Of a DNA stretch of 64,000 nt, positions 37,063-46,537 are shown piece by piece. The notes beneath the pieces are model-generated. The model was not told the DNA's origin. It was given only the letters and a program-made list of their open reading frames with translations, and ran no database searches. This DNA comes from Parachlorella kessleri (lineage: Eukaryota; Chlorophyta; Trebouxiophyceae; Chlorellales; Chlorellaceae). The stretch lies in assembly GCA_001598975.1 (NCBI GenBank), contig BBXU01001957.1, positions 124,001-188,000 on the forward strand. Direction: 5' to 3'. Each line of letters opens with the position of its first letter. Position 1 is the first letter of the stretch. The translations under genes and the position numbers were made by a program.

Positions 37063-37461
37063 GCAGTAGGAAGATAGGCTGCATGGGGCAGGTGCGGCGG
37101 CCCACCCTTTACCAGCCTCGCCTTGCTACTGGAGAAGCCTTCATCTGTGTTGCTTAGGGACGGCAGGTTTGGCGTCATGATATGCTTGACCAAGAACTGC
37201 AGCCACTTGAGGGCGCCCAATGTGGACTCCTGTGTTTTGATGGGTGGGCAAAACCCATTTTCAGCGCATTGATGCATGTGTGGAGTTGTATTGTGGGGAT
37301 GGTGCATGCAAGCCTTACCCTAGGAGCCCTGTTATGCATGGTTGATTTGATTGTCGATCTTGTGCTGCACTGTGTATTGGAAAACTTCCTGAGCACCATA
37401 TTGTCTTTCTGTCTGACCAGCACCGCTTTTCATGTGGTCTTTCGGGCGTTTTGTATAAAGG
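37063..37461. other. Intergenic region between two + strand genes
   Basis: About 400 bases between the CBM20 stop and the next start. No TGTAA was found within this stretch. An open frame through it has no coding look. Confidence 0.4.
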
Positions 37462-40400
37462 ATGAGCCGAGGAAACCACCAGGCAGGCCTGCCCTGCGAG
37501 GCTGGGAATGAGCGTGTGAGCAAGGTTTCTAGCGTATGTGATGTGCCTCAATTCCCTCGTCTCTTTCTAGTATACCTTGCATTTTGGGGCCCTGCAGTGG
37601 GCCCCAAGTGAGGTGCAAGGGATTGGCAAGCAACTGACGGAGAAAAGCAAGGTACAGGGTACAGACCAACCAACCTGCAAGGCGCTGGAGGGAAGCACGG
37701 CGCGCGGGAATGCAAATTCCAAAGGTATCATTCAAGGCTGCTTCAGTACCAGTACGCTGACAACCTACACTTTCGACTCGCGCTTACGGGCTTTGAGCTG
37801 CAGCAGAACACAAGCAACGCCGACAACCAAGGCTCTGCAGGTAAGCCCTGATCAAGCATAAGCGTTTGCAAAGCTGGCAAGAAGCTTGTTTAGCCTCCCT
37901 TGCTGCGTATAATGTGCTTCTGATCAGCTGGCCTTAGCCTGCTAAGCTGCGCAGGTTCATGCGTACCTGACCGGCCTTACCACCGCGCCGCCTCTCACGA
38001 TCATGGCTCCCTTTGGGCGTGGGCACGCTTTCCAGCGACGCTCTAAAGGTGAAGGTTTGCCAGAGCTACGAGGCAAGTATGGAATCTTGAACTTCACCGA
38101 CTAAGCGTTTCAAGGTTTGAGGTCCAGCTGGTGCCCCGTGCAGACAAAGAACTGCAAGGCCAGCAAGCCGCTGAGGTGACGCTACCTTCAGGGCAAGGTG
38201 AGCGTCTGAAGCCCCAGCAAACCCAAATTCCTTGCGCAGCACACTGCCTGACGTGGCCAAGTATTTTAGCTACCTGGCTCTTTCTGCTGCAGGAGGCTGG
38301 CGGTCAGTCTGGGGCAGACTTTCTCAGAGCCGCAGGCGAACAATTAAGTCTTGCTCGGCTGAAAGCACGCCATCACCTCCGCAGCAAGAGGTGCTGGCAG
38401 TCCAAAGCTACCTGCAGAAGGAGACTGGGACTTGCTGGCGCGGTGGCAGCGCACCCATTGCTATCCACCAGTCTAGGGGTGGTTTGCCAACCAGCATTCC
38501 TGAGGCTCCGCAGTACAGGTGTGAATCTTTGCAGGCCTGTGCATATCTGAGGAACCATACAGTGCAGCTCCTACAATTGCATAGTCGAGTGGACGTCACC
38601 TGGCTTGGGGGACAAATTATGGCGAGGATGCCCATGGCAGCCAAGATAGCCGCTAGTTGCATGTCAAGCTTTCAACCGCAACGCTCGTTCATGTTCAGAA
38701 GGAGGGAAATTAAGCAAAAGGCTGCATATATCAAGCATGCAATGGCGGCTGAGCTATGTGCATTGCAGGCCGGGCCAAGGATCGCTGCCTGACAATGCTG
38801 GCTTCGACTCGCCCTTGTACAGTGGCAGCATGGACCTGTTGTGTGGCTCGATCTTGCCATTTCCCAGTCTCAAGCAGCGCAAGGAGCGGGTTGGCACACC
38901 ATGCCCAGGTGACCTGGTGGGACGTGCCATGGCGAGTAGAGCAGTTGCAGGGGCGACTGGCAGCCAACAGCACCATCCTCGCACGCCGTGTGGCAAGACC
39001 TTCACCGATCACTCCAACCTGACCTTTGAGCGCCTGGCAGTCGGCTCCGCGCCTGTGAGCTGTGGCCCATGGACCGACACCGTAGCAGAGCTTCACACAG
39101 CCACCTTCGGCACACCTCAAGCCAACCGCATTGGCCACCGCAGCGGCGACAGTGCTGGCAAGAGCAGCAGCTCCAGTATTGTGTGCTTGTCAGCAGATGC
39201 GCGCGTGCTGCACCCCAGAACACCGTTGAACAGGCAGCCAGTGGGTAGCGTCCAGCGACAGCTGCGCTGGGATGGCCCCGCTGCAGACTGCAGTGATGTG
39301 ATGTCAAAGGCAGCAGCCATGTCTCACATGAACAACATCACCCATCTCACCCAGCGGCAGCAGCAACACCAACAGGAGCCGGGGCTCAACACAGCTCAAA
39401 GCCCTCTTGTCACCTTTCAGCCCCTGGCATTTGTGGGTGCTTGGGAGAAGGACAGCGCTGCCAGCGAGGCTGGCACAGACATTGCAGAGCTGCTCAGCCT
39501 GGCTCCCCTGGAAGCGCTGGCCCGGCAGCAGATGTGTGGGCTTCAGGTGGGTGGTGCCCAGCAGGCTGCAAGCACAAGCAGCAGCATGGTTACTTACTAC
39601 GAATCTCATTTCCGTCTTGCAGCCTAGCGCGCCTGTTCATTTATGAAAGGGCTCTTACTTGCAGATCCCAGAGTTGCGGCTCGTGGCAGGAGGTGCATAT
39701 ACCAAAGGAGCGCGGTATAAGATTGGGGACAAGTGACAGGCTACAGTGTGCGCTTGGTATTGCTTACATTTTAGATGACAGTCTAAACAGCCACAGGGGA
39801 CTTGGCTGGCATGTATTTGCAGGTCGAGGAGTCCGCTACACACCTCCACCTGATGTGGGTGATCCAGCTGGCCAATGGGCATTCCATGGTCCGGCGGGAA
39901 GTGTTCCCAAAGTCAGGTGACTAGCAAGGGGAGCCTGGTGTGGTGTGAGCCGCAACTCTTGGAGGACTCTCCTGGTGCTTTTTATAAAGCATGTGTGCTG
40001 ACAGGGTATTCTGTGATTTGCCTTGCATTTGTCTTCACACCTCTCCTGCTCTGCCAGGCCGTGGTGCACGCTAGGCCGTTTGACACCAATAGCCTTGTCA
40101 GTGGGGCATTGGCGTGCCCTAAACCTATGCTATATGATGTGCGACTGTTTGACAGGGGAGGAACTTGTGTTCCACCATACGGATGGGCTAAAGGGTGCCT
40201 GCGTGTCAAGGCTGAAAAGCCTGACAGCCGAGTGCGCTAAGCTGACGTGAGTTTACTGCCTTACTTTGCACTCCTGTCTGTATCAGGCATTTGCGTCAAT
40301 GACAGCAACATGTGCACCTACCGCTGAAGTACCAGGCATAGCCATATGGTCAGCAACTGTCTGGTATATCAATTGAGACCTACGTGCACCCTGGGCATCG

Positions 40401-40938
40401 CATGCCAGGGTTAGGCATATGGCTTGCCTTGCAGCAAGCCTTGAATCCTAATTTGCTGCGCTGCTGCTGCAGATCTGAGCAAGACTCCCCCAGGACAGCC
40501 AAGATGCGCACCAAGCTACGACTCAAGGCTGGTGGAGAGGTCCTCAAGATCAGGTGAGGCGTGACAGAAAGCCGCAGGGCAAGGGCAAAGCAGCAGGGGT
40601 AACGTGGGACAGCCTGTCTTTGTACCAGTGGACGTGGTTGCTTGTAGCCTGATGTTGTGCTTCGGTTGACAATCGCAGCGGTGCATGTGGGATGCGCAGG
40701 TGGTGCAAAGGAGCTGCCCTCGTCACAGTCCCATGGCATTATGTCCTTGAGGCAGTTGCCCAACAGTAATCAGACCTTAAGGGCTGGAGCGTCCTCTAGC
40801 AGTCTCCTAACTTCCCCTCGTCCTTCGCACGCAACTTGCTTCTGCAGCCACAGAGTGGACCTTTTCAACAGGATGGGTGAGGCTGGCGTAGGCTCTGCCA
40901 CCCAGCATACCTACTGGCGCCGGGCCACCCAAGAGTAG
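37462..40938 (+). CDS. Unknown protein, possibly with an N-terminal C2-like region
   Basis: Not recognised with confidence. Phase-consistent exons: 37462-37515, 37571-37651, 37747-37840, 37955-38018, 38115-38197, 38293-38518, 38769-39546, 39665-39682, 39823-39916, 40156-40246, 40473-40553, 40848-40938; about 584 aa. The ATG was chosen because the short first exon ends at a perfect GTGAGC donor. The beta-rich start (YTLHFGALQWAPSEVQGIGK, LHFRLALTGFELQQ, FEVQLVPRADKELQG) recalls the NT-C2 region of plant PMI1-type proteins. The segment DIAELLSLAPLEALARQQM resembles a Leu/Ala motif in those proteins, but neither match is strong. The middle is Ser/Gln/His-rich and probably disordered. There is no signal peptide or membrane segment. 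The 18-base exon and the acceptor at 38115 are the weakest parts of the model. Confidence 0.5.
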
Positions 40939-41703
40939 CAGCAGACAGCCGGGCGACAAAAGGCTTAAATGTGCGGCAGGGCCGGCTACGCATGGTGCAG
41001 TGTGTGGCCCAGTTGCAAATTTAGGGAATGGGGCGCCTCAGCTTTGGCATTGTTATGAGCTTGTCACGGTTCTGCAAGCAGAGGCTGAAAGTGTGCAAGT
41101 CAGGACTAATTTTTGCGCTGCTGCTTGAATGTGATCCGGCATTCTACTTTGTATCATCATGTGTTGAAGTTATCCCTTTCCATCACGGGTGTATGTACTC
41201 TGTCTTCTTTCTGCGCTAGGTGTCTGTACGTATACTTGTACCGAGCTGTGTGTGAATTAAATAGCTTGCTAACAATGGGCTGCATACGGGGGTTCTCAGT
41301 ATCAATTCTCTTCTGGTCATTCTTGTGCCCCAGTGTGTCAAGCTTCCTATTTAGTTAAGGGTGGCTGATCAAGCATTGTGTGACATTGAACATATGGCGT
41401 CTACTGTGGGCACTTTACACTGTCAACGTGGCATGCATATCTTGCAGGTGTGGCTTGCTTCTTGCATTTTGGCATCAACTCTATAATCGTAAGGCGGCCA
41501 AGATGTCATGCTCATTTACGTATGTGTGTCTTAGTATGTATCTGCTAGTTTGCCTGACATTTCGTGGGTACGTTTTCAACACGCTTTGCAGACTGCTTTG
41601 CATCTCCTTTCCAGACAGTCTACAAGATATATGTTTGGTGCAGCCGCCATCCGGCTTTAAAGTTTGCACATCTTTGAGCCTCTGCAGTGATCAGGCTCTA
41701 TCG
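40939..41703. other. Convergent intergenic region
   Basis: An AT-richer stretch holding the 3' UTRs of the unknown + strand gene and of GPI8. A - strand TGTAA is at 41415-41419. No exon was recognised. Confidence 0.4.
41415..41419 (-). promoter_or_regulatory. TGTAA poly(A) signal candidate
   Basis: Lies about 285 bases after the GPI8 stop. A second - strand TGTAA overlaps the stop codon itself at 41704-41708 and is probably too close to be used. Confidence 0.35.
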
Positions 41704-44236
41704 TTACAAGCACGGGGCATGTAAGAGCATGGAGTAAAGTGATGTGCCCTCTGCTTCCATGCTGTCGCCAGGATGTGCCCTATCTTCCTCTGCCCCATTC
41801 GCATGGGCCAGGTCACCAACGTCTGTGGCGCCGCAAGAGTCCTTCCCAGCCACATCTGGATGGCTCTTCAAAAGGTGCTGCTGCCCCATGGGCTTTCTGC
41901 CAGCTACAACAGCCAAGCCTTCCTGACCCTCCACAACAGTTGCTTGGCTGTGATAGTACCCTCCCACGTCTGCAGGAGAAGCTTCCACTGCTGAGAAGAA
42001 CTCCATCACCCGCACTTGGCTTGGCTGCCGCCCACCTGCCTTGCTGGCCCAGGGAACGATGGTCGACAACATGCCCTGCAGTGGGCAGAGCAGTGAAGAG
42101 ATAAGGGGAGGGGGGGAATGGAGCACACATGAGTCTGGTGGTGCAACAGCCCTTGGTCAGCAGGCCCTGGCTGTTTATTTGAGCTTAGGGAAGGCTGGCT
42201 GAGCACATGCTGGCTGATTGACACTATGCTTGCAAGCTGGGAATCCCTGGGAAGGCACACCACACGCCAGGTGTTGGTGGTTGTGCACCATGGCCTGCAA
42301 CAAGCAGAATTGGGTTGGACACCCACCTTCCTACGAGCATTATCCATAAGTTGCTGCAAGGTGGCATTTGACCCAGGCCTCAGCGGGGTCAGGAAATTGT
42401 ACATGTGGTAGGTAAACTGGTCAGCCAGGTGCACACCAATCCCAGGGTCCGCGAAGTGGGCATAGGAGCTCTCGCCTGCGTCCAGTTCAGGGCAGGGGAG
42501 ACAGCTCAAGGAGGGGCTGGGCCAGGGCAGGGTTTGGTGCCTGAGCGGCACTCTGCAATACATGGAACGGCACCCATGCAGAGCGACCACTGGGACATGT
42601 TCCCTTCCAGGATGCGCCCTTGGCCATGCACTAGGACAGAGGGTGGCAAGCAGCGCCCTGGGTATGCATGGTGCGCCCTTCCATTCATACCTAGAAACAG
42701 TGGTCCTTCCAGATCCACATGGAGCACATGCGTGGTGATACTCAGTAGCAAAGCGAAGCTCACCTGGCTTGCTGGTACCTATTCCTATGATGCTAGGGGC
42801 AGTGATCCTGCTAAACAGGGAGCTAGCCTGGCAGGTGTCCACAATGACCAGTAGCTCCTTGTACCTGCGCATTGAGGCATTGGGGTGACCCCTTTGCTAA
42901 CCCAATGCCATTGAGCAAGCAAGCATATATTGCATACGAGTTTAATGCTGTCCCCCAGGTCTTCCTCTTGACACTCTGCATTTGCCCGCAACGTGTCCCA
43001 CATTTGCCAATTCTACAGCCAGAAATAACACCCTTCCCTACTCAACCTCATACCCCTCCAGCTTCCCCGCATGTAATTTGTCAGTACACCTGCCGGTTGG
43101 GTGGGCAGATGAAATGGTTGCCCTTGTCAATGTAACGTGCTAGCCCACCTGCCCGCCAGGTGCATTTGCTGCAGGGCGGCGGCCAAGTCTGCCGCCAGCA
43201 GCTCTTCCTGGTCGTGGAATTTGAGGAACTCGTCGCCGCCGTGGCCGGTCATGTACAGCAGCACGGTGGAGCCACGGCCGCTGGCCAGCCGCTTGCTCCT
43301 GGGGGTGGAGGCGGGGTGGCGGCCTGGGAAGAGAATCAGGGGGTGCACCAATACCTGAACCAGGTCTCTTCGCACTGGACTTCATGCAGGACAGGTAGCG
43401 CCACAGGACCGCCAGCTGGGGCATGCTAGGCTTGCTCTGGGACCGGCACAGACATTGCAGTGGTCTTTAAATGTCTCATCACACCTGAAACCGCTTCCGC
43501 TCCCTCCCAAGGAGCACCTAAACCCAACTTAGTGAGCAGTTGCTAGGGTCGGCTCAATTCAATTTGCACTTGATTAGCAAATCAACAACCGCGCCACTTT
43601 CCGTTGTGCTTCAGTCCACTTCACAACAAATGTAAATGCTTTGTCCCTACCCCGCACCTGTAAGCACCTGCAGCAGTACCCCCACATTGACCTCCCGCCC
43701 GCCATAGTCCACTTGCACGCTTCCTGAGTACAGGTTGGCCCGCTGAGGCGACATGTCAAAATGGACTTCGCCCGGCAGCGGGTTACGTGGGTCGCAAGCT
43801 ACTTCGTCGGCTGACATGAGTATGATGTTGCTGTCGGGGATGCCCAGCCTGCAGCTTTGCAGCGTGCAGGTGTGCTGGACTCTAAGGCATGCATGACATG
43901 AACGGCTCCAGCGGCGCACCATAGTCTAACTGCTCCCATAGTCTAACTGCTCCTAACCAAGCAAGGGAGAGTGTGCGCAGAACTCGTCAAACACCTAGCC
44001 CACTACCCTCACGTTGCACACAGCTCGCAGGCCGACCGTGAGATAACTCCATGAGATATCCCTGCTCCATCCCACCTCCTCACGGTCGTGTAGACGCTCA
44101 GGGCGTTGGCAGCATGCCGATAGTTGTGCCAGTAGCGTGAAGAGCTCACAATCACTGCAAAGTTATCTGCCAGAGCCACCCAAACGAGGAAAGCGTGCAA
44201 AGCGAGCGACAACTGCAGGCGGATGGGGGTCGTCAT
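41704..44236 (-). CDS. GPI8: GPI8/PIG-K, catalytic subunit of GPI transamidase
   Basis: Clan CD (legumain-like) cysteine protease subunit that cleaves the C-terminal signal of precursors in the ER lumen and transfers the protein to a GPI anchor. Exons in transcript order: 44236-44076, 43848-43658, 43323-43149, 42864-42764, 42475-42327, 42075-41704; about 382 aa, close to the usual 395. A signal peptide ([20 protein letters not shown]) precedes the hallmark [40 protein letters not shown] follows. The catalytic His is in [13 protein letters not shown] (about residue 145), and the catalytic Cys is in [11 protein letters not shown] (about 186). The last exon continues past [10 protein letters not shown] with about 85 hydrophilic residues. 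I see no clear C-terminal membrane anchor there. Confidence 0.92.
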
Positions 44237-44735
44237 CACGAGGCAGTGATTATGTGGGTTGTAGCTGCATGACTTTACCTTTGACGTTCATTATGCTCGT
44301 TTTCTAGGTGATCGGAGACTGGACAGCACATTTTAAGTGGGTTGTTCACTTTGCACAGCAGGGTGGCAGCACAAGCGCCGGCGCCTTCTCCCTGAACACC
44401 CAGGCCCTACTTGTGTCACCTATGCGAGTAACGCCCCGCATCTACTGCACAGACTACTTCAAACACGAGTAGCCATTCACCACTGCCGCCCCACATTTCA
44501 GGCACGCTTGGCGGATTATGGCTGGACCAGACAATGCAAGACAGGGCAAGAGCTTTCAAATTGATACTGCTGCTGCTGTAAGGCCTATAAACATGTATCA
44601 CATCTACCCTGCGCTCGTACCGCACTCAAGGGTGCTTGGAACTCGCCTCAAGAACAGCAGCAAGCTGCTCTAAGGCGGGCCACTCTCCGTTTGGTCCATC
44701 TCGCTACCGTGCAGGTGCAAGGCCCATGAAGACTC
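44237..44735. other. Intergenic region between two - strand genes
   Basis: About 500 bases with the GPI8 promoter or 5' UTR and the 3' UTR of the small unknown gene. No TGTAA on the - strand was noticed. Confidence 0.4.
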
Positions 44736-46117
44736 TCACTGCTGCGCCACTGCAAGGTAAGCATTTACCAAGTCCTGAACAACTTCCTTACTCAAGGCAC
44801 CCCCAAGGACTGAGCTTGCCTTGGATGCTAGCCAGTCATATTGCTGCTCTGTGCCCTCAAAGCCTTCCCCTGCAGTGCACCGCCACCAACAGAAGCCGGC
44901 CTTACAGCAAGAAAACAAGTTCCGCTCGGCGATGGCAGGGCTAGGAGAAGTTGAGCCTCGGCGAACTTGCTTTTCCATGTATGCAGCCGCCAAGCCCGCA
45001 CACTGCCTCTGAGCCCCAATATGAATAGGCAATCGCACACAGTCTGCCTCTCTATTCAGCAGGCTCCACATGCCAAGCTGAAAGTCTCCTGGCGAGCCAT
45101 GGTGCCACAGCAGCGTGAGCTCAAGATACAAGCCAGGTTGGGCAGGCCATAGTCAGGCCTACCGCTACTGGAGTATCCTGTTCCTTCTTCGCTACCTGTT
45201 TCTTCCTCCAAGGCTTGTAGCAGCCTGTAAATAAGCGCTCCGATCATCTGAGTGTCATCCTTGTCTTCAAAACCGTCAGGGTTGTTGAGCCTGCACTAAA
45301 CTGGAGCAGAACACTGTCCACCGAAGTGCTCCCAATTCCTACAAGCGCCGTCCTCAGCAAAAGGCATCTGCGGCCAGTGAAACCCAAGCGCAGACAGTGA
45401 CCCCCCCCCACCCCCCCCACCCCCCCCCACCCACCCACCCACCAGCACCACCCCACGACCTGGTACCTTTGGAACCAATAAACGACCATTGTGGACGTCT
45501 TGAACGATAGCTTGCAGCCTGGGATACGCACACCCACATGGCAGTACACAGCACAACCCTATCACAGCTTTGCCCCTATCGGCTTACCAGGCTTGTACCG
45601 AGTTCAACTCAAACCCATCTAGCCCTAGGTACTCTGCTGCCGTCTCTGAAAGCAGGCTGCCGTCATTGACTTGGCCCGCCTCGTCGGTTGCAGGAGACTG
45701 GGGCCCCAGGTGATCGGGGTCGAACCGATTGCGGCCTCCCCGGACTGTATGAGAATCACCTTGCAGCCTGCAAGGCAGCTGGATAGCAGTGGGTGGTCTA
45801 CTCCTACCTGCCTGGTGAAGTGCCTAGACTGCTACCAGCACCTCTCTGTTTTGGGATGATGTAGGGTTTCGGAAAGTGGCCTACCACGCTTGCAGTCTAT
45901 TGTATGCCTCCTCATCCCCAGCAAGCTCGGAAGCCAGCAGGCCAGTCGCCACCTTCGCTAACGACCCGAACTCCTCCCTGGAGGCTTTGCACATCGTTAT
46001 GCACGGCCGAGGTCTGCTGGAGGTGGTGCGGCAGACACGCTGGACAAGCACCGGCCGATCAAAGGCTACCAGGGGGGCCATGCTGGCTCTCTGAACTTTG
46101 AGATTGCTGTTCATCAT
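44736..46117 (-). CDS. Small unknown organelle-targeted protein
   Basis: Family not recognised. Exons in transcript order: 46117-45885, 45767-45588, 45518-45467, 45295-45196, 44869-44736. Phases agree and give about 232 aa. The first 45 residues are basic and Ser/Thr/Arg-rich with few acids (QRVCRTTSSRPRPCITMCKA), a good plastid or mitochondrial transit peptide. The mature part is acidic and helical: EEFGSLAKVATGLLASELAG, DDTQMIGALIYRLLQALEE and ASSVLGGALSKEVVQDLVNA. The junctions of exons 1/2 and 2/3 both split a Trp codon as TG/G and encode similar words (LQAWLQ and VQAWLQ), hinting at an old exon duplication. Intron 3 carries a long G-run on the sense strand. The gene starts head to head with the AP2/B3-like gene. 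Confidence 0.65.
45401..45443. repeat. C-rich (sense strand G-rich) simple repeat
   Basis: Runs of eight or nine C separated by A, then CCCA repeats. It lies in an intron of the small - strand gene, about 25 bases from the 5' splice site, so the pre-mRNA carries G runs able to form a quadruplex. Confidence 0.95.
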
Positions 46118-46537
46118 GATCACTGTTAAGTGAGCTGCTCTGTCCGGAACGGTCAGGGGAGGGAGTCCTAGCTTTGTCACCTCTGCCACGTTGGAGACGC
46201 AGAAAAGGAGTTGGGCAACATTTCAAAACATCCTACGTAAGGGCAAGCAACTCGAGCTTGCAGACAAATAAGGCTGCTCTGCACCTTGGAGGTTCTTCAA
46301 ACGAGGCCTTGCGAAAAGAAGCAGAGAGCACATTCACTCAGGTTACCAAGTGCAGGCAGACTTGCAGGCCCACCTATGGTGATGTTTTGTTACAGGGTGG
46401 CTCTAGCAAGGATATTGCAGAAATCGCGGTTAACCGTCCAAGGGCGCAACACAGCAGGCCCAGCAGCTCCTAGACAAGCAAGCAGACACAGGCAATCACT
46501 GCATTCACAAGCAATCATTTCCTTTACAAAAGGCTCT
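46118..46537. other. Divergent promoter region
   Basis: 420 bases between the small - strand gene and the AP2/B3-like gene. Open frames cross it, but none has a clear coding signal. An upstream exon of the + strand gene is possible. Confidence 0.35.

Noticed and set aside
36276..37307. 343-codon open frame on the - strand
   Set aside because: It is the antisense shadow of the last exon of the CBM20 gene. Its composition (Ser/Pro/Ala/Leu from GC-rich codons) and lack of splice context do not suggest a gene.
37175..37511. Hydrophobic open frames after the CBM20 stop as a small membrane protein
   Set aside because: No start context or splice support. The next gene's clean first exon (37462-37515) overlaps in another frame.
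42006..42872. 288-codon open frame on the - strand
   Set aside because: It contains real GPI8 exon sequence at its start, then runs through introns. The phase-consistent spliced model explains the conserved parts better.
45399..45443. C/A-rich array as telomere-like sequence
   Set aside because: Units are irregular C runs, not the plant/algal TTTAGGG type, and it lies inside a gene.
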